DNA from: Streptococcus thermophilus
Lineage (GTDB): Bacteria; Actinomycetota; Actinomycetes; Mycobacteriales; Mycobacteriaceae
Reading direction: 5' to 3'
DNA length: 64,000 nucleotides
NCBI GenBank assembly: GCA_900618065.1
Contig: UYIL01000003.1
Location: 682,001 to 746,000 of the forward strand
Under the pieces are notes generated by a model. It was not told the DNA's origin and made no database searches. It saw nothing but the letters and a program-made list of their open reading frames with translations. Shown one piece after another: positions 52,769 through 60,587 of the stretch (positions within the stretch are counted from its first letter, which is position 1; every line of letters begins with the position of its first letter). The translations under genes were made by a program, and so were the position numbers.

Positions 52769-53119
52769 CTAGTCCATCTGCAGGACGGTGCGGAGCTCGG
52801 CGAAGGGCCCGGGGAGAACTTGGTGCGTGACTGTGCGGCCCTGCCGGGTTTTGGTAAGCAAGCCGGCGTCGGTGAGCTTCTTCAGGTGGTGGGAGACTGT
52901 GGGTTGGCTCAGGCCGGACTGTGCGGCGAGCTCGGAGACGCTGATGGGCCCGCAGCCGTCTTCGGCGAGTTGGGAGAGCAGCCGCAGGCGGGCGGGGTCG
53001 GCCAGAACTTTGAAGAGCTGGGCGTAGCGGTCGGCATCTACGTGGGTGAGCAACCCGGCGCTCAGGGAGCAGCAGGTGGATGTTGTCGGAGGGGTATTCG
53101 GGGCGGCCATGATCCCCAC
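52769..53119 (-). CDS. arsR: Arsenite-responsive ArsR repressor
   Basis: A 116-residue winged-helix repressor: VLADPARLRLLSQLAEDGCGPISVSELAAQSGLSQPTVSHHLKKLTDAGL. The As(III)-binding cysteines can be seen: adjacent Cys16-Cys17 near the N-terminus and Cys56. This is the same pattern as C. glutamicum ArsR1 (Cys15, Cys16, Cys55) and not the CxC of the E. coli protein. Divergent from acr3, with two operator-like repeats between them. Should release the promoter when arsenite or antimonite binds. Confidence 0.92.
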   Translation of the reverse strand: MGIMAAPNTPPTTSTCCSLSAGLLTHVDADRYAQLFKVLADPARLRLLSQLAEDGCGPISVSELAAQSGLSQPTVSHHLKKLTDAGLLTKTRQGRTVTHQVLPGPFAELRTVLQMD

Positions 53120-53121
53120 TA

Positions 53122-53184
53122 TTTCATATTGACAGGCATCGATAACAGTCTTAATGTTTCATATTGATAGTCGTCGATACGAAA
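53122..53184. promoter_or_regulatory. Two ArsR operator-like repeats between arsR and acr3
   Basis: TTTCATATTGACAGGCATCGATA (split here as TTTCATATTGA, CAGG, CATCGATA; 53122-53144) and TTTCATATTGA, TAGT, CGTCGATACGAAA (53157-53184). The second is an imperfect inverted repeat, TTTC(A/G)TAT against ATACGAAA. AT-rich in high-GC surroundings. Confidence 0.65.
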
Positions 53185-53192
53185 GGTGATCT

Positions 53193-54314
53193 ATGTCTGA
53201 GCCGGTCGCGGCGCAGGAACCCGCCCGCATGTCATTCCTCGACCGATTCCTGCCGGTCTGGATCATCCTGGCGATGGCGTTGGGGCTCGGGCTTGGCAAT
53301 TGGCTTCCAGGTTTGAGTGGAGCCTTGCAAAGCATGGAAGTCGGTGGAATATCGCTTCCGATCGCGCTGGGCCTGCTGGTGATGATGTACCCGCCGTTGG
53401 CCAAGGTGCGGTACGACAAGACGAAGGAGATCGCCACCGATAAACGGTTGATGGCGGTCTCCATCGTCCTCAACTGGGTCGTCGGACCTGCGGTCATGTT
53501 CGCCCTCGCGTGGATCTTCCTGCCCGATGAGCCCGCACTTCGCACCGGTTTGATCATCGTGGGTCTTGCCCGATGCATTGCCATGGTGCTTGTGTGGTCG
53601 GATCTTTCGTGTGCTGACCGTGAAGCCACTGCGGTGCTGGTAGCGATGAACTCGGTCTTCCAGGTACTGATGTTCGGCGTGTTGGGGTGGTTCTACCTGC
53701 AGATCCTGCCTGCATGGCTGGGGCTGTCCACCACGTCCGCGAGCTTTTCGTTTTGGGCTATTGTGTCCTCGGTCTTGGTTTTCTTAGGCATTCCGCTGCT
53801 CGCAGGTGTTCTGTCGCGGATCATTGGGGAGAAGGTGAAGGGGCGCGACTGGTATGAGGAAAAGTTCCTCCCAGCGATCTCTCCGCTCGCGTTGGTCGGC
53901 TTGCTTTACACCATCGTGCTGCTGTTTTCCCTCCAAGGGGAGCAAATCATGTCCCGACCGTGGACGGTGGCGCGGGTGGCCGTGCCGTTGCTGATCTACT
54001 TCGTCGGCATGTTCTTCATCGGGCTTGTCGTGTCCAAGGCATCTGGGATGGGGTACGCGCAATCTGCCTCCGTGGCATTTACTGCCGCAGGTAACAACTT
54101 TGAACTGGCCATTGCTGTGTCGATTGGAACCTTCGGCGCCGAGTCCGCGCAGGCGCTCGCGGGTACGATCGGGCCGCTGATCGAAATCCCAGTCTTGGTG
54201 GGCCTCGTCTACGTCATGCGGGGCATCGGACCGAAGCTCTTCCCCGGTGACCCGACTCTTCCCGAGCGGCAGGAGTCGCCCGCGCGTGCATCGGCAGCGA
54301 GTTCACCGGTATAG
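53193..54314 (+). CDS. acr3: Arsenite efflux transporter, ACR3 family
   Basis: A 373-residue inner-membrane protein with ten hydrophobic segments that expels arsenite. RFLPVWIILAMALGLGLG at the start and GLARCIAMVLVWSDLSCADREATAVLVAMNS contain the ACR3 essential Cys in the fourth helix and the following conserved block; GKKVKG-type loop and FTAAGNNFELAIAVSIGTFG close the family pattern. RBS GAAAGGTG before the ATG. First gene of the plus-strand arsenic unit under ArsR control; arsC follows after 9 bases. Confidence 0.94.
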   Translation: MSEPVAAQEPARMSFLDRFLPVWIILAMALGLGLGNWLPGLSGALQSMEVGGISLPIALGLLVMMYPPLAKVRYDKTKEIATDKRLMAVSIVLNWVVGPAVMFALAWIFLPDEPALRTGLIIVGLARCIAMVLVWSDLSCADREATAVLVAMNSVFQVLMFGVLGWFYLQILPAWLGLSTTSASFSFWAIVSSVLVFLGIPLLAGVLSRIIGEKVKGRDWYEEKFLPAISPLALVGLLYTIVLLFSLQGEQIMSRPWTVARVAVPLLIYFVGMFFIGLVVSKASGMGYAQSASVAFTAAGNNFELAIAVSIGTFGAESAQALAGTIGPLIEIPVLVGLVYVMRGIGPKLFPGDPTLPERQESPARASAASSPV

Positions 54315-54323
54315 AAAGGATGC

Positions 54324-54746
54324 ATGATGTCACCTACTCCCAAGATCCTGTTCGTCTGTGTCCGCAACGGCGGGAAATCCCAAATGGCTGCTGCTCTCGC
54401 GGAAAAGCACGCGGGGAAGCGGCTTGAAATCCACTCGGCCGGCACCGAACCCGGAACGTCGATCAACGCGGAATCTGCCGCCTCGCTGGAAGAGGTCGGC
54501 GCGGACATGTCCGACGGGCACCCGAAGGCGGTTGACCCGGAGATCCTGCGCACTGCAGACCGTGTTGTGGTCATCGGTGAGGAAGCGCAGTTGGATCTGC
54601 CCGATGATGCCCGCGGGACGATGGAGCGGTGGGTGACGGATGAGCCGTCGACACGCGGAATTGAGGGCATGGAGCGGATGCGGCTGGTCCGCGACGACAT
54701 CGACGCGAAGGTGCGTGGGCTGATTGCTGACGTGCTCGGCGAGTGA
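54324..54746 (+). CDS. arsC: Arsenate reductase/arsenate-mycothiol transferase
   Basis: A 140-residue low-molecular-weight phosphatase-fold protein. The anion loop is [11 protein letters not shown], with nucleophile Cys and a GGKS turn, as in the mycothiol-dependent ArsC1/ArsC2 of C. glutamicum; the second and third cysteines of the thioredoxin-linked S. aureus type are absent. It turns arsenate into arsenite for export by Acr3. Two adjacent ATGs are possible starts (54324, 54327) after GAAAGGA. Confidence 0.9.
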   Translation: MMSPTPKILFVCVRNGGKSQMAAALAEKHAGKRLEIHSAGTEPGTSINAESAASLEEVGADMSDGHPKAVDPEILRTADRVVVIGEEAQLDLPDDARGTMERWVTDEPSTRGIEGMERMRLVRDDIDAKVRGLIADVLGE

Positions 54747-54769
54747 CGGAGCTGCCCGTCAGCGGTCCG

Positions 54770-55204
54770 CTATAGGTGGATGACTTCCACCCCGGACCAT
54801 TTCTCCGCCAGGTATTCCGCCGCAACGAGTCGGTGGCATGTGGACGGGTCCGCCTCCGAGCACAGCAGCGCCGCACGGTCGAACGTCGCCTTGGTGGGCA
54901 TCTTGCGGTCGTCGAATTGCTTGCGGAGCTTCTCGGCGAACTCGTCGAAAGGCAGACCCTCCTTGCGGTAGGCGTGCATGAGCTCCTCACTCGGGGCGAG
55001 CTCCAAGACGTGCTCGTAGTCGATGCCCGCAATGACATTGAGGAACCACGCGAGGTCGTCCTGTTTGGTGAAGCCGGCGAGCTGGTTCGTGTTGTGCCGG
55101 CGGATGTCCACCACCCGCTTCACGCCGTTGTCGCGCAACAAGTCGAAGAACTCCTCGGCGCTCTTTTTCGAATAACCGACAGTGAACAGCTTCATGTCCG
55201 ACAT
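54770..55204 (-). CDS. DUF488 family protein
   Basis: A 144-residue protein: LFTVGYSKKSAEEFFDLLRDNGVKRVVDIRRHN and the C-terminal ALLCSEADPSTCHRLVAAEYL, both DUF488 signatures, with the two cysteines near 118 and 125. Function unknown; DUF488 proteins are often seen near stress and metal-resistance genes. Convergent to arsC and inside the pair of 22-bp repeats. The ATG at 55204 is preferred to an earlier frame reading into the repeat region. Confidence 0.85.
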   Translation of the reverse strand: MSDMKLFTVGYSKKSAEEFFDLLRDNGVKRVVDIRRHNTNQLAGFTKQDDLAWFLNVIAGIDYEHVLELAPSEELMHAYRKEGLPFDEFAEKLRKQFDDRKMPTKATFDRAALLCSEADPSTCHRLVAAEYLAEKWSGVEVIHL

Positions 55205-55255
55205 GGCGCCCAGTGTAAGTCCAGCGGCGGGGTTGCGGAGCGGGTGCAAAACCGC

Positions 55256-55277
55256 AGGAACTCCGCAGTGCGGAGTC
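55256..55277. repeat. 22-bp palindromic repeat, right copy
   Basis: Identical to 52700-52721, placed 52 bases beyond the start of the DUF488 gene and 85 bases before birA. No T-run on either strand, so unlike the left copy it does not look like a terminator. Confidence 0.75.
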
Positions 55278-55362
55278 GGCGGAGTGTCTATTGCCGTTGA
55301 ACTTCCTGGGTGCGGTGGTGATGCTGCGCGCGTTACCTCGATGTCCCGATACTCTGGACCCC

Positions 55363-56094
55363 ATGACAGTTCAGGACATTGCCCGCATTGAATCCGAGGT
55401 CGCCGAGCACTGGAGCGAGGTGCGCCACGTGGAGGAGTCCACCTCGACGAACACGGAGCAGCTGGCCACGGGGGAGCCGGGTCAGGTCCTCATCGCGGAC
55501 CGGCAGACCGGGGGCAAGGGCCGGCTCGGCCGGGTATGGGAGGCACCTGCGGGGGCGAGCCTGCTCATGTCGGTCGCGGTGGAGTTGAAGCATTTCAACG
55601 ACGTCGGACTCGCATCGCTGGCAACGGGTTTGGCGGTGACAGACGTGATCCCGAACGCCCAGCTCAAGTGGCCCAATGATGTGCTGCTGAACGGCAAGAA
55701 GTTCTGCGGCATCCTCGGTGAGATCGATATGCGCGAGGACAACACCATGCTCGTCATGGGTTTAGGCGTCAACATCGCGTGGCGCGCGGAGGACTTGCCC
55801 ACGGACTGGTCCACCGCCCTCAACCTCGAGGGCATCACTATTGAGTGGGACTCATTTGTCACCGATCTGCTCCGCGCACTCGGCGAGCGGCTCACCCAGT
55901 GGCAGAATCGCGACGCGGCGCTTCTCGACGATTACAGGGCAGTGTCGGCAAGCATCGGCCAACGCGTTCGCTTGTCGACGGTGCAGGGCGACGTGGAAGG
56001 GGTCGTCGACGACGTCGATAAGCATGGCGAAGTAGTCGTGGATGGGGTGAGCTACTCGACTGGCGACGTGACTCACCTGCGACCCGCCAACTAA
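55363..56094 (+). CDS. birA: Biotin-protein ligase
   Basis: Attaches biotin to AccBC and Pyc. The 243-residue protein has the ligase domain only (no N-terminal repressor HTH): DRQTGGKGRLGRVWEAPAGASLLMSV (biotinyl-AMP loop), LKWPNDVLLNGKKFCGILGE (catalytic Lys and Asn-Asp), GLGVNI, and an SH3-like tail VRLSTVQGDVEGVVDDVDKHGEVVVDG. TACTCT ends 7 bases before the ATG and no RBS is present, so the mRNA is probably leaderless. Confidence 0.95.
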   Translation: MTVQDIARIESEVAEHWSEVRHVEESTSTNTEQLATGEPGQVLIADRQTGGKGRLGRVWEAPAGASLLMSVAVELKHFNDVGLASLATGLAVTDVIPNAQLKWPNDVLLNGKKFCGILGEIDMREDNTMLVMGLGVNIAWRAEDLPTDWSTALNLEGITIEWDSFVTDLLRALGERLTQWQNRDAALLDDYRAVSASIGQRVRLSTVQGDVEGVVDDVDKHGEVVVDGVSYSTGDVTHLRPAN

Positions 56095-56104
56095 ACTCCC
56101 TGAC

Positions 56105-56542
56105 GTGTCCAAGATCAAGCTCGGTAGGGGAGAAGTCGTCCTGGCGGACATGGCGCCGCCGATGACGGCGCTGGTGTTCCCTTTCCTGGAGCTGATCGTG
56201 ATCACCGCGTTGTCGTGGATGGCCATCGGCTGGATGGACGCCAACGGGGTGGATGCGGCCTTGCGCAACGGCGCCGTGGCGGTGTGGGCTGTGCTCGCTC
56301 TGTGGCGCTTTGTGCTGCCGCTCGTGCGCTCGCGCCGACAGCGGTTCGTAGTGACCAACAAGCGCGTCGTCTTCATGGGGCGCGGCCGGACCGAGTCGAT
56401 CCCGCTGGCGCAGATCCGCGATGCCCGGCGTTACCGGGGAGGCATGAGCATCGGCGTGTTCGGCTACGGGCAGCCGGTGTACTTCCCCAATGTGGGGCGC
56501 TCGAAACGGGTGGAGGAGCTCATCCGCCGGCAGTTGCTCTAG
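56105..56542 (+). CDS. Membrane protein with bacterial PH domain
   Basis: A 145-residue protein: two transmembrane segments (TALVFPFLELIVITALSWMAI and GAVAVWAVLALWRFVLPLV) followed by a bPH2-like domain (RRQRFVVTNKRVVFMGRGRTESIPLAQIRDAR, VYFPNVGRSKRVEELIRRQL). It lies 10 bases after birA, as a similar gene does in C. glutamicum. Role unknown. Its end overlaps the convergent acetolactate decarboxylase gene by 4 bases. Confidence 0.8.
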   Translation: MSKIKLGRGEVVLADMAPPMTALVFPFLELIVITALSWMAIGWMDANGVDAALRNGAVAVWAVLALWRFVLPLVRSRRQRFVVTNKRVVFMGRGRTESIPLAQIRDARRYRGGMSIGVFGYGQPVYFPNVGRSKRVEELIRRQLL

Positions 56543-57264
56543 CTTTTGATCTCAGTGTCGTGGATTTGCTTGTCCAGATCCTCAGGCGAGAGGTTGCCGG
56601 CGGCGAAATCGGCCGTCAGCGGCAGGTGGAGCTCAATGTCGGTGCCGGGGCAGAGCTCAATTACGGCCTCGTGAACGGTGTAGTCCAGCACGTGGCCGCC
56701 GGTGGTGCGGTCCTCATCGATGAAGTGCACGTGGCAGCCCGGCACGCCGATGCCCTTTGCGTAGCCGGGGGTGCGGAAGCCGCCGATGATGCCGCAGACG
56801 TTTTCAAACCGAATCTCCTTGTCGTCGGCGACGGCCTTTTGCATAGGTGGGTACGGCTTCTCCTGCTTGGTCACGGTGCGGGTGGTCACGGTGTCGAAGC
56901 TGCCGGTGATGCGCACAGCGTGCAGGTAGTTGCCGGAGGGTTGCAGCTCGTCGATGAATGCAGACAATTCGCTGCGGCGCATCCCCTTCGGCGCGTCGGC
57001 GACGATCTTCGGCACGAAGTTGGTCACCTGACCAAACGGGCTTTTTTGGTCTAAGTCGGCGATGGTGGCGGAGCCGTCGCCACGCAGCTGGTAGCAGGTG
57101 CCGTCCAGGATGATCATCTCCCCGTCGAGGGCGTCGAAGGTGCCCAGGCCGAAGTTGCCTTTAGACAGCATGTCGCCGATGGCGAGTTCACCGTCGTAAA
57201 TGCCGTCAAGCAGCGCGGACATGAGAGAGTTCTGGAAAATCGTGTGGCGGCCAATCGTGGTCAT
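56539..57264 (-). CDS. budA: Alpha-acetolactate decarboxylase
   Basis: Converts acetolactate to acetoin in pH and pyruvate overflow control. The 241-residue protein has the zinc ligands in GCHVHFIDEDRTTGGHVLDY, the conserved Glu in FDALDGEMIILDG, and GTCYQLRGDG. The start could also be an ATG at 57282; I chose 57264 because TIGRHTIFQNS begins the fold. No acetolactate synthase or acetoin reductase is adjacent. The long inverted repeat at 57328-57441 lies in its upstream region. Confidence 0.9.
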   Translation of the reverse strand: MTTIGRHTIFQNSLMSALLDGIYDGELAIGDMLSKGNFGLGTFDALDGEMIILDGTCYQLRGDGSATIADLDQKSPFGQVTNFVPKIVADAPKGMRRSELSAFIDELQPSGNYLHAVRITGSFDTVTTRTVTKQEKPYPPMQKAVADDKEIRFENVCGIIGGFRTPGYAKGIGVPGCHVHFIDEDRTTGGHVLDYTVHEAVIELCPGTDIELHLPLTADFAAGNLSPEDLDKQIHDTEIKS

Positions 57265-57327
57265 AGGCCCGATGGTAGCCATGCGAGGCGGTTGGGGGCG
57301 AGGGGTGCCGGACTGCGCCATGGAACT

Positions 57328-57441
57328 GCGTAGGGCTCATCCCGAACTGAGTCACCCCTGTCACATAGATGGCATTGTGCCCCGCGCGCCAGTTTGTGAC
57401 TGTTGTGGCGCATGTGACTGAGTTCGGGATGGGTCCTACGC
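57328..57441. repeat. 28-bp inverted repeat with 58-nt loop between budA and purK
   Basis: Arms 57328-57355 and 57414-57441 match at 25 of 28 positions when one is reversed. Inside, GTCACAT (57360-57366) and ATGTGAC (57412-57418) offer a second, overlapping pairing. The loop is not coding in a convincing way. Size and shape fit a small non-autonomous mobile repeat or a structured leader/small RNA. Confidence 0.6.
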
Positions 57442-57511
57442 CGCCCTGGGTGGCATACCGAAAGCAGGCCCAGCGCTCGTCGGGCGGACAGGCTCACTAG
57501 AGTGGACAGAC

Positions 57512-58696
57512 GTGAATGACGCAGCGAACAGAGACCCCCAAGGGATGCCCATTCTCGCCGTGATCGGCGATGGCCAGCTTGCCCGCATGATGCACACCGA
57601 AGCCATCGAGCTGGGCCTGAAACCCCGGGTGCTGGCCGGCTCCGAGGATGCTTCTGCCGCGCAAGTCTTCGGCGACGTGGTCGTCGGCGATTACACAAAG
57701 CTTGACGACGTCAAAAGAGTCTGCTCCGGCGCCGCCGCCGCAACCTTTGACCACGAACATGTTCCTAACGAGTTCCTGGATGAGCTCATTGCTTCCGGGG
57801 TGAGCGTGCAGCCGCAACCCCAGGCCCTCATCAACGCCCAGGACAAACTGGAGCAGCGACGCAAGATGGCGGAGATCGGGGCGCCGGTCCCGGAGTTCGC
57901 CGCCATTGAAAGCGTCGAGGATGCGGAGAACTTCTTCGACTCCGTCGAGGGCGCAATATGCCTCAAGGCCACCCGCGGCGGGTACGACGGCCACGGTGTG
58001 TGGTTCCCGAGGTCGCGGGAGGGGGCGGGTGAGCTCGTCGATAAGCTTTTGGCGGAGGGCACCCCGCTGTACGCGGAACGCAAAATCGACTTTGACCGCG
58101 AACTGTCCGCGATGGTCGCGCGCACCCCGTCGGGCGAGATGCGTGCGTGGCCGGTCGTCGAATCGCGCCAGCGCGACGGCATCTGCGTAGAAGCGATTGC
58201 GCCCGCGCCGAATATGGCACCGGAGATGGCGACTTATTGCCAGGAACTGGCGATGAAAGTGGCCGAGGAGCTGGGCGTGACCGGCGTGCTGGCCGTCGAG
58301 CTGTTCGCGGACGGTGACAAGGTCATTGTCAACGAGCTAGCAATGCGCCCCCACAACACTGGCCACTGGACACAGAACGGCTGCGTGACCTCTCAATTCG
58401 AGCAGCACCTGCGCGCGGTGCTCGACTGGCCGCTCGGCTCGGTGGAGATGACCGCGCCGTTCACCGTGATGGTGAACACCCTCGGCGGGGAGACTGAGCC
58501 AGCGGAGCCGATGGAGGAGCGCGTCGCCGACGTCATGCGCCGCTACCCGGAGGCGAAAGTGCACCTTTACGGCAAGGGCTACCGCCCGGGCCGCAAGATG
58601 GGCCACGTCAACGTCGCAGGCCATGACCTGGATACTGTGCTATCTACTGCGCAGGCCGCCGCAGAGATCATCGTCAACGGGACTAAAGGAGAGTAG
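57512..58696 (+). CDS. purK: N5-carboxyaminoimidazole ribonucleotide synthase
   Basis: ATP-dependent carboxylation of aminoimidazole ribonucleotide in purine synthesis. The 394-residue ATP-grasp protein starts ILAVIGDGQLARMMHTEA, with KATRGGYDGHGVWF, AERKIDFDRELSAMVAR, LAVELFADGD, NELAMRPHNTGHWT. GTG start; TAGAGT ends 8 bases upstream, no RBS, so probably leaderless. purE follows immediately. Confidence 0.95.
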   Translation: MNDAANRDPQGMPILAVIGDGQLARMMHTEAIELGLKPRVLAGSEDASAAQVFGDVVVGDYTKLDDVKRVCSGAAAATFDHEHVPNEFLDELIASGVSVQPQPQALINAQDKLEQRRKMAEIGAPVPEFAAIESVEDAENFFDSVEGAICLKATRGGYDGHGVWFPRSREGAGELVDKLLAEGTPLYAERKIDFDRELSAMVARTPSGEMRAWPVVESRQRDGICVEAIAPAPNMAPEMATYCQELAMKVAEELGVTGVLAVELFADGDKVIVNELAMRPHNTGHWTQNGCVTSQFEQHLRAVLDWPLGSVEMTAPFTVMVNTLGGETEPAEPMEERVADVMRRYPEAKVHLYGKGYRPGRKMGHVNVAGHDLDTVLSTAQAAAEIIVNGTKGE

Positions 58697-59203
58697 ATGG
58701 ATCCGCAAGTAGGCATCATTATGGGGTCCGACTCGGACTGGGACACCGTCGCACCCGCGGCGGAGATCCTGGCGGAGTTCGGGATTCCGTTTGAGGTCGG
58801 TGTCGTCTCCGCCCACCGCACCCCCGAACGCATGCTGGCGTACGCCAAGGACGCGCACACCCGCGGCCTGCAGGTCATTATCGCCTGTGCGGGCGGGGCA
58901 GCTCATTTGCCGGGCATGGTGGCAGCTGCGACGCCGCTGCCGGTGATCGGCATCCCGCGCGCCTTGGAAGACCTGGATGGTCTGGATTCGCTGCTGTCCA
59001 TCGTGCAGATGCCGGCGGGTGTTCCCGTGGCCACTGTCTCCATCGGTGGGGCAAAAAACGCCGGCTTGCTCGCTGCGCGCATCCTGGGCGCGACCAATCT
59101 GACACTGCAGCACAGGATGGTTGAGTACCAGCAGAACATGGCCCACGAGGTCGAGCGCAAAGATCAGGCTCTGCGCAACCGCCTCCTCGGTGGCGGTGAG
59201 TAA
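58697..59203 (+). CDS. purE: N5-carboxyaminoimidazole ribonucleotide mutase
   Basis: Next step after PurK, shifting the carboxyl group to carbon 4. The 168-residue protein has [23 protein letters not shown], and [15 protein letters not shown], the class I PurE pattern. The ATG touches the purK stop (TAGATG), with AAAGGAG in the end of purK. Length is normal. Confidence 0.96.
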   Translation: MDPQVGIIMGSDSDWDTVAPAAEILAEFGIPFEVGVVSAHRTPERMLAYAKDAHTRGLQVIIACAGGAAHLPGMVAAATPLPVIGIPRALEDLDGLDSLLSIVQMPAGVPVATVSIGGAKNAGLLAARILGATNLTLQHRMVEYQQNMAHEVERKDQALRNRLLGGGE

Positions 59204-59681
59204 CACCTCGGGCCGCGACCCTCTGGTGGTGCTCGGCGCCCGCATTATCGACGGCCGCCCTTCCCGGATGCTCGAAGCCCGCCTGCGCACAGCTGCCCAG
59301 TACGTTGCGGCCAACGGGCGGCGCCCCGTTGTCGTGTCCGGATATGGGGAAGCCGCCGTCATGGCTGCCTGGCTGGCCGAACATGGTGTTCAAGCCCGCG
59401 ACATCATCGAGGAGCCTCTGGCCTCCTCCACCAACGAGAACTTGGAACGCTCCTGGGCGCTCTTCCCGGACGCGCAGCGGCTGATCGTGGTCACCAACGG
59501 CTTCCACGTCGCCCGGGTGCGGGTGTGGGCGGCGCACCTTGAGGTGCCTGTGACTGTGGTGGCCGCGCCGACACCGCGGAAATCGCGGTTGAAGAACTAT
59601 GCCCGGGAGCTCATCGCCACACCGCACTCGGCGGCGCGGGTGGTGTGGCGCAAGTACGTGCGGTGGCGCTACGGGCGCTAG
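59196..59681 (+). CDS. YdcF-like (DUF218/SanA) protein
   Basis: A 161-residue protein starting at a GTG that overlaps the purE stop by 8 bases (another GTG lies two codons upstream). [51 protein letters not shown] and [11 protein letters not shown] are the DUF218 blocks. In contrast to SanA it has no N-terminal membrane anchor. Linked to envelope or polysaccharide processing in other bacteria; exact reaction unknown. Confidence 0.8.
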   Translation: MSNTSGRDPLVVLGARIIDGRPSRMLEARLRTAAQYVAANGRRPVVVSGYGEAAVMAAWLAEHGVQARDIIEEPLASSTNENLERSWALFPDAQRLIVVTNGFHVARVRVWAAHLEVPVTVVAAPTPRKSRLKNYARELIATPHSAARVVWRKYVRWRYGR

Positions 59682-59699
59682 GGGCTCGGGCGCGGTGCG

Positions 59700-60392
59700 C
59701 TAGCTGAGGGTGTTGGTGACCTTTTCTGCCTCCATGATCTGCTCCACGCGCTCGGTGGAGGCGACACCGGCAATGACCACGACGGACCCGCCGGCGGCCA
59801 GCGGGCACATGATCCGGCGTTCGAACTCGGGGCCGGTGGTCCAGCCGGGAACAAGGTAGCGTTCGGGGCCGTCCTCTGGCAGAACCCAGCTGCTCAGTTC
59901 GTAGGGGTTGTCGTAAAACTGGTCGCCGTAGAACCGCACCGTCGGGCCGAAGTCGACCAGACCCGGTGCGAGAGTGCCGCCCGATTCGACCACGCCTCGG
60001 CCGAACGGGTCGTCCGAGACCACAACGACGTCCGGCACCCCGTCCCAGTCTTTCGCCCGCTCAACGGTGGTGAACACCAGCCGGGGACCGGAGGATGAAT
60101 CGTGCTTTTCGTGGTTGACATCCACGTAGGGGCTCAGCCCCGCGTTGTAGATGCCGACGGGAATGACCGCCGCCTGCCACGACACCGGAAGATCAACGAA
60201 GATGGTTGGGGATTCACTGAAGGGGTCGTGGGGGTCGAGGTCGAATTCGTCGATAAGCATGTTGGCGATCTTGTTGGCCCAGTTGTCCAACGTCATCGCC
60301 GAGAACTCCATGCGGGTGCCTGCGACCTCGTCATACACGGTCAGCCTGGGGCTGGCGGGGTCAGCGGCGAGGAGGGATTCGAGCAAGCTCAT
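59700..60392 (-). CDS. TIGR03089 family protein
   Basis: A 230-residue actinobacterial protein resembling the N-terminal part of AMP-forming acyl-CoA synthetases (LTVYDEVAGTRMEFSAMTLDNWANKIANML) but without the ATP loop and adenylation core, as usual in TIGR03089. Function unknown. TACTAT (60405-60400 on the minus strand) ends 7 bases before the ATG, which supports a leaderless start at 60392 over one at 60401. Confidence 0.75.
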   Translation of the reverse strand: MSLLESLLAADPASPRLTVYDEVAGTRMEFSAMTLDNWANKIANMLIDEFDLDPHDPFSESPTIFVDLPVSWQAAVIPVGIYNAGLSPYVDVNHEKHDSSSGPRLVFTTVERAKDWDGVPDVVVVSDDPFGRGVVESGGTLAPGLVDFGPTVRFYGDQFYDNPYELSSWVLPEDGPERYLVPGWTTGPEFERRIMCPLAAGGSVVVIAGVASTERVEQIMEAEKVTNTLS

Positions 60393-60462
60393 GCGCCCCA
60401 TAGTAGGGATTTCCGCAGTAAGGAGTGTGCTGAGGCAGGGTCGGGGCGATCGGCCCAAGCGA

Positions 60463-60559
60463 GCTGGAATACTACTGGGCGATTTCCGGAATACTGCTCA
60501 AATGAACGCGCTGGTCAAAAGGGTGCAAAAGCTTGATATGGCCGAGCAGTATTCCAGCC
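60463..60559. repeat. Two competing hairpins between TIGR03089 and lcpA
   Basis: The sequence GAGCAGTATTCCAGC near 60544-60558 can pair either with GGAATACTGCTC at 60488-60499 (12 bp, perfect) or with GCTGGAATACT at 60463-60473 (11 bp, perfect; pairs with 60549-60559). Both cannot form at once. It lies downstream of lcpA on the minus strand and upstream of the TIGR03089 gene. A 12-bp direct repeat GGGCTAGTTCAC at 60568-60579 and 60585-60596 overlaps the lcpA stop. Confidence 0.55.
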
Positions 60560-60587
60560 GCCAGCTAGGGCTAGTTCACGCCCCGGG

